Below are positions 43,613 to 51,087 of a stretch of DNA of 64,000 nt, piece by piece. The notes under the pieces were generated by a model. That model was not told the origin of the DNA. It ran no database searches and saw nothing but the letters and a program-made list of their open reading frames with translations. The position numbers and the translations under genes are program-made. This DNA comes from a virus: the IMG/VR virus record IMGVR_UViG_3300010883_000011, positions 1 to 64,000 of that record; one strand, 5' to 3'. How positions within the stretch are numbered: the first letter of the stretch is position 1; every line of letters begins with the position of its first letter.

Positions 43613-43947
43613 TGACTGAACGGAAAAAAACTCTTCTTCTGATAGCCGCGATTATTTTGGTCGTCGTAGCGGTCATGGCGGCGGTTTTCGGGTTCGGGTG
43701 GCAGTCTGGGGCGGCAATCGGGGCTGCGGCTGGCGCTCGCCTTGTCGCTGGAAACGTCAAAGCAGCCAACGAGGTTGAAAATGCGCTGAAAGAAACATCC
43801 GATGCACTAAAGGCAATAGCGGCTACAACAACAGAGGCGGATGAGAGCATTCGTTTGTTGCACGCAGAGATTGACGAAATGAGTCCAGAAGAAAAAATCG
43901 CACTTGCCAGCAAGGTACTAAACCGTGTCGAGCAGGACGCGACATGA
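43612..43947 (+). CDS. Membrane-anchored coiled-coil protein, 111 aa
   Basis: ATG 43612 overlaps the upstream stop (TAATG). After MTERKK comes one hydrophobic helix (LLLIAAIILVVVAVMAAVFGF), then Gly/Ala-rich sequence and a coiled coil (NEVENALKETSDALKAIA). The layout, N-terminal anchor and periplasmic coiled coil, resembles inner-membrane spanins, but no outer partner is embedded. Part of a candidate lysis cassette with the next two genes. Confidence 0.6.
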   Translation: MTERKKTLLLIAAIILVVVAVMAAVFGFGWQSGAAIGAAAGARLVAGNVKAANEVENALKETSDALKAIAATTTEADESIRLLHAEIDEMSPEEKIALASKVLNRVEQDAT

Positions 43948-44057
43948 AGTGCGTGATTCAACGAATCTGCTTTGAGTGCGACCACTGTTACATCGGAACG
44001 ATTTATTGTCCGAAGTGCTTCAAGGCTTCTGGTGAACCGTTACCGGTGACCTCTTGA
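43944..44057 (+). CDS. 37-aa zinc-knuckle microprotein
   Basis: A tiny gene, coupled on both sides: its ATG overlaps the preceding TGA (ATGA at 43944-43947) and its own TGA overlaps the next TTG start (TTGA). CFECDHC and CPKC give four or five Cys that could hold one zinc. Such short zinc knuckles occur in phages with unknown roles. Confidence 0.55.
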   Translation: MKCVIQRICFECDHCYIGTIYCPKCFKASGEPLPVTS

Positions 44058-44458
44058 TTCTGTTGATCGTTGTTGGGTCTGTTCTGGCCCAGGATGTTCC
44101 GGTGTTCGTGGATACCGGCGACAGTGTGACTGCTACCGTACCGTCATATCTATTGCCATCTCCGATGTTCGATCTGTGTTTGAAGAACACCGTAGCCGCG
44201 AACGATATTCTGCGTCCCGCTTTAGATGGATGCGAATCTACTTGCACGACCGCACTAACAGAGGCTCAAGAAGCCCTGGAGACTTGTCACGCAACCCTGG
44301 AAATTGACCGAGACGAGATTCTTGACATGAGCACTCATGTTCTGGGTCTGCAACGATCCGTTGCAACTCTAAAGCGTCAACGCAATACAGCGTGGGCAGT
44401 GGCTGGTGGTATCGTCGCAGGGGTTGGCGTCACTACATACGTTGTCTCCGTGCGATGA
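44054..44458 (+). CDS. Exported coiled-coil protein with C-terminal anchor
   Basis: Starts at TTG 44054, overlapping the preceding stop. The first 12 residues (MILLIVVGSVLA) are a signal peptide with a likely cleavage after Ala-Gln. The middle is a coiled coil with three Cys, and a hydrophobic C-terminal helix (AWAVAGGIVAGVGVTTYVV) ends in Arg. This signal peptide, coiled coil, membrane anchor layout is frequent in phage lysis regions and could bridge envelope layers; unproven. Confidence 0.6.
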   Translation: MILLIVVGSVLAQDVPVFVDTGDSVTATVPSYLLPSPMFDLCLKNTVAANDILRPALDGCESTCTTALTEAQEALETCHATLEIDRDEILDMSTHVLGLQRSVATLKRQRNTAWAVAGGIVAGVGVTTYVVSVR

Positions 44459-44461
44459 TTT

Positions 44462-44947
44462 ATGGCAAAGCATCTTTTTCCACTTAGCTCTCTCTTCCAT
44501 GCGCTACATAGCGCCGTTATCGAGGCCACAAAAACGGCGAGGGAAACCGGCCTTGCGGCGTTGAAAGAAGACTACTTCGCTCAAGTCCACAACGAGGCTG
44601 GTGAGCCCACAGGAGTCTGGAAGGCCAAGACCATGACCATGACTCTTCCCACCCAGGAGAAGGGCAACGTCGAGCAACAACAGTATGACGTGCCACTGTT
44701 TGCAATGGTCAAACACCAATCAGTTGCGCTCGACACGCTCAAACTCGAATTCGACGTAGAGTTGCATGGCCTATCACCGACCGATGACGACGCCGAGTCA
44801 GTGTCAAGCTATATGGTCGCGTGTACCCCGACGGGGGCGTTCAGTAGAAAGACTGTCGCAAAAGTCGAAGTTACATTCAAAGGTGAAGACCCGTGTGAGG
44901 GGATTATGCGAATCAATGATAAGATCCTCAAAACCTTTCCAGTTTAG
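44462..44947 (+). CDS. DUF2589-related protein, 161 aa
   Basis: A shorter, more divergent relative of the next gene: an N-terminal helix (FHALHSAVIEATKTA), an alternating beta segment with VPLFAMVKHQSVALDTLKLEFDVEL, and CEGIMRINDKIL near the end. These align in order with the DUF2589 layout. Start ATG 44462. DUF2589 proteins often occur as adjacent pairs, as here, and their function is unknown. Confidence 0.6.
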   Translation: MAKHLFPLSSLFHALHSAVIEATKTARETGLAALKEDYFAQVHNEAGEPTGVWKAKTMTMTLPTQEKGNVEQQQYDVPLFAMVKHQSVALDTLKLEFDVELHGLSPTDDDAESVSSYMVACTPTGAFSRKTVAKVEVTFKGEDPCEGIMRINDKILKTFPV

Positions 44948-44956
44948 GAGTACAAC

Positions 44957-45565
44957 ATGGCTGATGGTCTTGTGAGTATGAGTAGCCAGTTTTCCGGTCT
45001 TCCCATGAAGGACTTGATCGGAGGCCCGCTACAGGCGGCGTGTGATGCACAGACATTGCTGGCAAACGCCAGTGCGAACTTCATCAAAGAGATCGGGCTT
45101 GAGGCGGGAGCGGACGGCTCGTACTCGGCGCGTACAGTAGACTTTGGTTTCACCCGCCCCAAGCAGTTGCCAGACGGAACCGTTGGTCAGGAAAAGGTAG
45201 ACCTTGAGGTACCGCTGCTGGCTATCATCAATACACCCTCTCTTTCCGTGAAAGAAGCCGAAGTCAACTTCACCATGAGTGTGTCTTCAAGCACAAGTGA
45301 TGAGAGCACCACAGACAAAGAAGCTGATTTCGACGCTACCGCAAAGTTGAACTATGGGATCTTCTCGATGAAGGTTCATATTCACGGGCATGTAGCTTCT
45401 CATAGTGCCCATACACGCAAGTCCGACAACAGCGCGAAGTACGATGTTCGGGTTGTTGCGCGAGACGATGGACCCCCCGAAGGTTTGATGAAGGTTCTCG
45501 ACATGCTGAACGGTGCTATCGCCCCTACTGCTGTGTCAGCCGATCCCCCGCCACCCACCAAGTAG
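44957..45565 (+). CDS. DUF2589 family protein, 202 aa
   Basis: Good match to the DUF2589 pattern: FSGLPMKDLIGGPLQAACDA at the start, then LANASANFIKEIGLE, EVPLLAIINTPSLSVKEAEVNF, a SAKYDVRVVARD strand and GLMKVLDMLNGAIAP. No known activity. AGGAG precedes the ATG. It is found mostly in bacterial chromosomes, so in a phage it is unusual and may be an acquired accessory gene. Forms a unit with the genes on either side. Confidence 0.8.
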   Translation: MADGLVSMSSQFSGLPMKDLIGGPLQAACDAQTLLANASANFIKEIGLEAGADGSYSARTVDFGFTRPKQLPDGTVGQEKVDLEVPLLAIINTPSLSVKEAEVNFTMSVSSSTSDESTTDKEADFDATAKLNYGIFSMKVHIHGHVASHSAHTRKSDNSAKYDVRVVARDDGPPEGLMKVLDMLNGAIAPTAVSADPPPPTK

Positions 45566-45568
45566 AAC

Positions 45569-45865
45569 ATGGACCCTGTCTCTTTATTGCCATCACTGAT
45601 TGGTTCAGAAAACAAGAACCCGCATTTAGCAGAGCTTATCTCGGTCGCGAACACGCAGCAGGTTGACGCCATTCGTGCCGTGATTCGGGAAGCGTATGAC
45701 CAGGGGCGGAAGGATTCCGACCGGTATGCTGCGTCCTTTGTGGGACTGGTTCTGAACGTCATGCTCGGTGCCGAGACGCCGGACGAGGAGGACACTGAAC
45801 GCGTGTCTCTACGCAGACAGGGTATTCGTCAGGTGGTTCGTTTATTCCGACCAGAGATTCGTTGA
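45569..45865 (+). CDS. Hypothetical protein, 98 aa
   Basis: Starts three bases after the DUF2589 stop. A helical, soluble protein with an acidic loop (TPDEEDTE) and basic end. No recognised family; co-transcribed with the DUF2589 pair. It ends directly against the leftward gene at 45866, so the two transcription units converge here. Confidence 0.6.
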   Translation: MDPVSLLPSLIGSENKNPHLAELISVANTQQVDAIRAVIREAYDQGRKDSDRYAASFVGLVLNVMLGAETPDEEDTERVSLRRQGIRQVVRLFRPEIR

Positions 45866-46477
45866 CTACTTGATGATTTTACGCAAAACAGCGATATCGT
45901 AGCCACCACTCTCAACGGCTCCGGTCTTGTGGTCAATGAGTTTCCAACTACGCAGAATCCAAATACGGTTCCGGTTGTCGAGATAAGTTTTCACCTCCAT
46001 GAGAGGTGTGCCGTCGTGGCACTTGATTTCGAAGATCTCTTGAAAGTTCAAGCCGAAATCGACCTGTTTTAGTTCAAGTCTTTTGATCAATGCACAGGCA
46101 CCATCCATTGAGACAGGGGCATAGACAGAGCCGTAAATATCTTGTTCAAGGTTCAATGGGGTCAGAAGGGAGGATGGAGATGTACCATGAAACTCATAGC
46201 CCTTTTTGAGTTTGGACTTTGCTCGCTTGATTCCTACGTCGGCCTCAACATATTGCATGGTCTGCTTGGCCCCAAGCGCACCGAATGAGACATACGACTG
46301 CCCTGCTGGCAGGTATACGAAGCTCCATCTTTTACGCGAATGCCCGCCATCGACTGTCGGATTCGCGCCAACATAAATGAGCGTGACATACCACCCATTC
46401 TGGGGTCGCTGCTCATAAAGACGAAGGGCACTTTCCATTGAAGACATGGATGCCCCTGGTAGGGTCTGTTTTGCCAT
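45866..46477 (-). CDS. Hypothetical protein of leftward island, 203 aa
   Basis: A mixed alpha/beta protein with WYVTLIYVGANP, KRWSFVYLPAG and a C-terminal DIAVLRKIIK. Not recognised. ATG 46477 gives 203 residues; ATG 46447 has a better ribosome site (CAGGGG) and may be the true start. The TGTGGCTATAAC element at 46502-46513 lies just upstream. It converges with the structural operon. Confidence 0.65.
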   Translation of the reverse strand: MAKQTLPGASMSSMESALRLYEQRPQNGWYVTLIYVGANPTVDGGHSRKRWSFVYLPAGQSYVSFGALGAKQTMQYVEADVGIKRAKSKLKKGYEFHGTSPSSLLTPLNLEQDIYGSVYAPVSMDGACALIKRLELKQVDFGLNFQEIFEIKCHDGTPLMEVKTYLDNRNRIWILRSWKLIDHKTGAVESGGYDIAVLRKIIK

Positions 46478-46501
46478 CGATCTGCCCGTGTGGTGTAGTT
46501 T

Positions 46502-46513
46502 GTTATAGCCACA
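46502..46513 (-). promoter_or_regulatory. Phage promoter candidate TGTGGCTATAAC
   Basis: The 12-base sequence, read on the minus strand, is identical to the one at 52566-52577 before the helicase gene and differs in one base from 54316-54327. All three lie in intergenic DNA at plausible -10 distance. No -35 is visible. Confidence 0.4.
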
Positions 46514-46535
46514 CGACCAAAAGGCATTCCGTTCT

Positions 46536-47951
46536 CTAAGGGGTGCTGGACCCTATCAGGCTAACCCTATACGGCTCTCCCCAATCAAGCAGCCGCCAAC
46601 CGGGTCGCCTACCAAATCTGCCCCCTGCAAACGCGGATTGATCGACGATTCCGCCAGTACACCCCATTTCCCCAAGGTAGTCGAGCGATCCCTTTCCAAG
46701 ATCGTTCAACCACTTGCGGGTACGCCAAGAGCGGAAGAACGGTTCTGGGTCTTTGGGGTTAGCCAATTCGTACCAAATCTGGATTCCATTGGGACTTGTT
46801 CTCACGGACGCAAACTTGCCAGACAGCTTGTTGTCTCGCTCCGCTACAGCAGCTACCCACGAAATGAACTTCCTTTTGCCGTACATAATCGGCGTGCGGT
46901 CTAAGTTGTCCAAATCCATGAGAACCCACCTTTGCCGGGTGGCCTTGAAACGAGACGGGACAAACACTTCTCGCTGCCCACGCTGAAAAGATCTCCACGA
47001 AGACGCCCTCATCTCACTTACAGAAACAAGACGGTCAGGAAGGAAGGTTGTTGGTGTGTTGTCATGCCACCCTGTCGCATAGTAAGCGGAAGCAGAGTAA
47101 GCACGGCGCTCCGCGGCCTCGCCACATCGGTCGGCCCACTTGAGCGTTTCCAGGAGTCCCCCTTTGGCGTAGTCCCCCACCAAACCAGCCGGGGACAACC
47201 TTCCCAACACGACCCGACCGGGTGAACCCACCTTCCCCAAAGCCCCCTGATTATGTATTCCATCAATAGGTGAGTACGAATTCACGGGCTGGAGGTTTTC
47301 TGCGGCACTTTTGGCCGCTCTTGAGAGTCGTGCTTCCCAGGATACCCCATCGTGTGAAAGACGAATGAAGGCAGAAAGTCGCTTGGCTCCTACATGACAA
47401 GCCATGCAGACGCCGTAGCCGGTGCGTGGATCATCCTGGTTGATATTGATCAACATGCTCGGAGTGTTGTCTTCGTGCCAGGGGCAGTGCGCCACCAATC
47501 GGTTGCGTCCCCGGACAACCCGAAGAGGGGTCCAGTCAACTTCGCTGATATCTGGTGACGGTGGATACCAGAGCCCGTTTACGATCATCCACTCCGCAAA
47601 CTCTTGTAGCTGCTGATGGACGCCCTCCTCAAAGAGAAGGTGTTGTCCCCATTTGCCACCTTTTCGAATCTGGCGTGGCATGAAGCCCAGCCGTTCGATC
47701 TTGTTCCGGTGTATGGGGTGCCAGGGAAGCCGAGACGAGGTGATATGCCATGCCGAATTGGCGCTTCCGTAGCTGACCTCTGCAAGTCGTTGGAGGTATC
47801 CAATCGACAACTCAACGTAGACTTGTCCATCGTGGAGTTGGTGCGGATGGGTAGCAAGACGCCAAAGTAGGGCGCGACACGCAATAGATACGGCAGGTCT
47901 GGATGATGTTTCTGCTATGATTGACAGAGCAGAATCTGCCACTTTCGCCAC
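46536..47951 (-). CDS. CHC2-zinc primase-like protein
   Basis: A 471-residue protein starting at GTG 47951 with AGGAG eight bases upstream. After a helical N-terminal domain comes a DnaG-type zinc ribbon, LVAHCPWHEDNTPSMLINI and CMACHVG. The C-terminal half has VLMDLDNLD, VRTSPNGIQIWYEL and GGIVDQSAFAGGRFG in the order of archaeo-eukaryotic primase motifs, but the match is loose. It may make primers or bind origin DNA. It lies in a leftward island with one other gene, apart from the primase-helicase at 57969. Confidence 0.6.
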   Translation of the reverse strand: MAKVADSALSIIAETSSRPAVSIACRALLWRLATHPHQLHDGQVYVELSIGYLQRLAEVSYGSANSAWHITSSRLPWHPIHRNKIERLGFMPRQIRKGGKWGQHLLFEEGVHQQLQEFAEWMIVNGLWYPPSPDISEVDWTPLRVVRGRNRLVAHCPWHEDNTPSMLININQDDPRTGYGVCMACHVGAKRLSAFIRLSHDGVSWEARLSRAAKSAAENLQPVNSYSPIDGIHNQGALGKVGSPGRVVLGRLSPAGLVGDYAKGGLLETLKWADRCGEAAERRAYSASAYYATGWHDNTPTTFLPDRLVSVSEMRASSWRSFQRGQREVFVPSRFKATRQRWVLMDLDNLDRTPIMYGKRKFISWVAAVAERDNKLSGKFASVRTSPNGIQIWYELANPKDPEPFFRSWRTRKWLNDLGKGSLDYLGEMGCTGGIVDQSAFAGGRFGRRPGWRLLDWGEPYRVSLIGSSTP

Positions 47952-48056
47952 TGATGCGCTCCTGTTGGTGTGATGGGGGTTTACGTCATCGTCCAGTTAT
48001 AGGACGTTCTGGCGTGAATCGCCAAGACACAAAGTTAGTCGAAGAGAGTACCCTAA
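47952..48056. promoter_or_regulatory. Divergent gap between primase-like and fibre genes
   Basis: A 105-base divergent spacer. On the minus strand CCTATAAC (ending 47996) could be a -10 for the primase-like gene, a relative of the TGTGGCTATAAC element. Two small hairpins, CGTCC/GGACG and TGGCG/CGCCA, lie here. No clear plus-strand promoter was found. Confidence 0.3.
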
Positions 48057-48926
48057 ATGCCCCTGACACAAAACCGACCCGACTATACCGCAGCCCGGCT
48101 CAACAATATCTACGAGACTATCCGAGACGGGTTTGCGCGGTTGCTGCCACGCGAATTGTCGGGGGCCGGGACACACAGCAACGGAACGGCCAAGCAGCGC
48201 ACATACAAGGCGATCTCCGATCTGACGATGGACGAGGCGGAAGCCTCAGCGGTCGCGGCACCAATGGATGTAGTCAGGTTCTTCAAGGAGCAAATGAACG
48301 CGAGATGCGTTGCATACATTGAAACAGAAACCACCAAAACAGACACCTTCACGATCTATGCGGGAAGGCAGGCCGTCAAAGCCGATGTGGCAGCGCCACA
48401 GATTTTCCGTGGTAAAAAGAAGGGGTCCTATGCCTGGACAGAGAGCGCAAAACGGGTCGTTGTCGCTCCGCAAAGGTTGGTTTCTCTCGTGGTGTCCGTG
48501 GCAGGAACGACCGTGGGGGTTGATGACGTGTGGTCAACGACCGCCGGGAACAACTCAAACAACCTTTCGATAGGAAAGGTAGAGACATTCACTTCGTTCA
48601 TCTACCAGCCGCTCACACGGACGGGACAGGTTGAATACTTTACCGACTTCACGCCCGCCAACGAAATCGTACAAACCAACCAACCATACAACGTCCTATA
48701 CACGCAGGCGAAGCTCACGGTAGCGGATCTGTCCAGTCAGTGCGACGGCGCTATTCAGACATTCACCACCGGCAAATACATTTCCGGCACGCTTCGGGTT
48801 TATTGGAACGGGCAGAGGCAGACCACAGGAGAACAAGTGACCGAGGTGACTACGACTACATTCAGCACAACATTTGTACCCGCGTCGGATGACGTGTTGT
48901 TGGTTGACTACCGCCCTGACTCGTAA
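48057..48926 (+). CDS. Tail fibre-associated protein, 289 aa
   Basis: An N-terminal helical segment is followed by beta-rich sequence. The last 65 residues (GTLRVYWNGQRQTTG, then FVPASDDVLLVDYRP) parallel the end of the next gene (SGTVSRNGQVVD, then LTGDVLRILYFA), so the two share a C-terminal beta domain of the kind used in fibre attachment or receptor binding. Probably a virion component. Confidence 0.6.
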   Translation: MPLTQNRPDYTAARLNNIYETIRDGFARLLPRELSGAGTHSNGTAKQRTYKAISDLTMDEAEASAVAAPMDVVRFFKEQMNARCVAYIETETTKTDTFTIYAGRQAVKADVAAPQIFRGKKKGSYAWTESAKRVVVAPQRLVSLVVSVAGTTVGVDDVWSTTAGNNSNNLSIGKVETFTSFIYQPLTRTGQVEYFTDFTPANEIVQTNQPYNVLYTQAKLTVADLSSQCDGAIQTFTTGKYISGTLRVYWNGQRQTTGEQVTEVTTTTFSTTFVPASDDVLLVDYRPDS

Positions 48927-49077
48927 GTTCTGGTGTTTCGGTTCCATATATTGTTCGTTCGGTAGGGTCGCGTAGGAGCCTGTTACAGTGAGAGCGTACT
49001 TGTAGCCATGGTGACATCCAAAGATGGGTGGGGGCCTGGGTGTACGCTGCCATTCACACTAAATCAAGGAATCCCCC

Positions 49078-50637
49078 ATGGCTCTCCAGTTTGTAACCGA
49101 CCAGATCAAAGACAATGCAGTCACCGCCGGGAAGATGGCGAACAGCACCATCACCTCGGCCCAGGTAGACCTGACGGCGGGCTTCGCTTTCTCTGGCGCA
49201 CTGACTTCGTCTGCTGTGCCTTCGACTGCGAACGATGTAGCCAACAAGACCTACGTTGATAATATCGCGGCGGGCCTGCACTGGAAGGACTCCTGTGCTT
49301 CCGCCACCACCGCCAACTTCGCAGCAACCTACCACAACGGAAACGGCACGCTGACCGCGAGCAGCAACGGTGCATTCACCACCGATGGTCAGGCAGGCGT
49401 TCTCGACCAGCGGGTTCTGGTCAAGAACCAGAGCGCAGCCGCCGAGAACGGAATCTACACCGTCACCACCGTCGGAACCGGTGAAGCACCTGCTGTGCTC
49501 ACCCGCGCCGGCGACATGAACGCAGCCGCCGAGTTCCCTGGTGCAGCCTGCTTCGTGCGAGCCGGAACGACCCTGGCCGACTCTGGCTGGACATGCACTA
49601 TCGACGCAGATCCTACGCTTGGAACAACCGCTATCACCTTCGTGCAGTTCACGGGTGGTGGTCAGTTGACTGGTGGCGACGGAATCAGCATCGTTGGCAA
49701 CGCGGTCGCTATCGACCTTGTGGACAGCGGCTCGGGCCTCTCCTTTGACACCGGCGAACTCCAGATCGCTTCGACTGGCGTGACGAACTCCATGCTCGCG
49801 GGCAGCATTGCCAACGCCAAGCTCTCCAACAGCGCCGTCACGGTCACTGCTGGCACGGCCCTGACGGGCGGTGGCTCGGTGTCCCTGGGTGGCAGCGTCA
49901 CCCTCAATGTCGGCGGGATTGTCAACGCCCAGCTTTCTGGCTCTGCGGGCATCGTGAACGCCAATCTGGCCAACAGCGCGGGCACTGTCCCTGCTGGCGA
50001 CGGCTTGAGCGGTGGTGGCTCGGTGGCCCTGGGGGCGGCTGTGTCCCTGGCTGTCGGAGTCGACGATAGCTCGATTGAGACGAACCTCGACGTTCTGCGA
50101 GTCAAGGCAAGTGGTGTCACCAACACCATGCTCGCGGGCAGTATCGCGGACAGCAATCTGTTGACCATCGCCACCAGCAACAAGGTCAGCGGCTCGGCGG
50201 TACAGTTGGCCTCGTCCAACAGCACCATCGAGAACTCGACCGGGCTTCAGGTGAAACTGGTCGCAAGCAAGGGCCTTGAAGCCGTTGCTGGCGGCCTTCA
50301 AATCAAGCTCGACGGCGCCTCGCTGGCGCTGGGTGCAGCCGGTATCAAGATTCCAGACGCTGGGGTGACCCCTGCCATGCTGGGCTTCCAGCCCCGCAAG
50401 GAAGGATTCACTGGCAACGGATCGGCCACCGCCTTCACTCTTGGCTTCCGCATCTTGAGCAGCGATTGGCTTGACAGCGGCACCGTTTCACGGAACGGGC
50501 AGGTGGTTGACCAAGTCGGCGACTCCCCCACAGGGAACACCGAGTACACCGTCACCGACAACGGAAGCGCCACCACCCTGACCTTCGGGGCTGCGCCCCT
50601 GACCGGCGACGTTCTCCGCATTCTGTATTTCGCGTAA
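49078..50637 (+). CDS. Tail fibre protein
   Basis: A 519-residue protein. Residues 50-140 contain NKTYVDNIAAGLHWKDSC and NGNGTLTASSNGAFTTDG, RVLVKNQSAAENGIY, a module typical of phage tail fibres. The middle is made of Ala/Gly/Ser/Thr-rich beta repeats (GGGSVSLGGSVTLNVGG). The end (FTGNGSATAFTLGFRI onward) resembles the preceding gene. AAGGA lies eight bases before the ATG. Likely binds the host surface; followed by the strong 50676-50717 hairpin. Confidence 0.8.
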   Translation: MALQFVTDQIKDNAVTAGKMANSTITSAQVDLTAGFAFSGALTSSAVPSTANDVANKTYVDNIAAGLHWKDSCASATTANFAATYHNGNGTLTASSNGAFTTDGQAGVLDQRVLVKNQSAAAENGIYTVTTVGTGEAPAVLTRAGDMNAAAEFPGAACFVRAGTTLADSGWTCTIDADPTLGTTAITFVQFTGGGQLTGGDGISIVGNAVAIDLVDSGSGLSFDTGELQIASTGVTNSMLAGSIANAKLSNSAVTVTAGTALTGGGSVSLGGSVTLNVGGIVNAQLSGSAGIVNANLANSAGTVPAGDGLSGGGSVALGAAVSLAVGVDDSSIETNLDVLRVKASGVTNTMLAGSIADSNLLTIATSNKVSGSAVQLASSNSTIENSTGLQVKLVASKGLEAVAGGLQIKLDGASLALGAAGIKIPDAGVTPAMLGFQPRKEGFTGNGSATAFTLGFRILSSDWLDSGTVSRNGQVVDQVGDSPTGNTEYTVTDNGSATTLTFGAAPLTGDVLRILYFA

Positions 50638-50640
50638 GTC

Positions 50641-50982
50641 GTGGCGTTTCTTGTCCGATGGAACACAGGAACATCAGAGGCGACGGTACGGTGCATCGAC
50701 ATCGTACCGTCGCCTCTCCTGGGAGGGTGCCTCCGGCTAACTGGAGTCGCGGGTGTTTCCGATCCAGATCACCCGGATATTCAGGTCCAGACAATGGACA
50801 TTCGGAAAGACCACATCACATACATCGTGCAGGGGGAAAGTGATGGAACCACTGTCGGTGATAGCGAGCTACCCGGCCTTGGTTCTGTCGATGCTGGTGA
50901 TGGCGTGAATAATGAGAACGGTACGCAACAGAGCGGGGTAGACCATGAATGGGGGCGAACCGGAAGCCGCGAACACCGATAA
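50641..50982 (+). CDS. Doubtful 113-aa reading frame
   Basis: An open frame from GTG 50641 with no ribosome site. The first 75 residues look protein-like (MDIRKDHITYIVQGES), but the first 25 codons lie across a perfect 15-bp hairpin. The last 30 are Gly/Asn/Glu-rich and less convincing. It may be a real small gene whose start is the in-frame ATG near 50794, or chance. Confidence 0.3.
   Translation: MAFLVRWNTGTSEATVRCIDIVPSPLLGGCLRLTGVAGVSDPDHPDIQVQTMDIRKDHITYIVQGESDGTTVGDSELPGLGSVDAGDGVNNENGTQQSGVDHEWGRTGSREHR
50676..50717 (+). terminator. Perfect 15-bp hairpin after tail fibre gene
   Basis: AGAGGCGACGGTACG (50676-50690) and CGTACCGTCGCCTCT (50703-50717) are perfect complements with a 12-base loop, 39 bases after the fibre stop. 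It is the longest perfect inverted repeat I found. No T-run follows, so it may stabilise the fibre mRNA 3' end or bind a protein instead. Confidence 0.5.
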
Positions 50983-51087
50983 AGCTTAAGAATCGGACCG
51001 AAGAAGACCCTATCGTAGAAAGACCATCGAGAGTTTGTTAGACTCTTGACATGGTCGTGTTTGGAGTAAATACACAGGGGATTCATT
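50983..51087 (+). promoter_or_regulatory. Leader of the lectin-like gene
   Basis: A perfect TTGACA starts at about 51049; a -10-like TAAATA follows after only 15 bases, so the promoter is uncertain. ACAGGGGATTCATT before the ATG at 51088 gives a weak ribosome site. Nothing else is seen here. Confidence 0.25.

Noticed and set aside
46536-47951. Calling the leftward zinc protein a full DnaG primase
   Set aside because: Only the CHC2-type ribbon is clear; no TOPRIM motif is seen, so it is listed as primase-like.
50842-50907. Short hydrophobic peptide that would continue through TGA if TGA meant Trp
   Set aside because: TGA is used as a real stop at many gene junctions here (ATGA and GTGA overlaps), so stop recoding is not supported.
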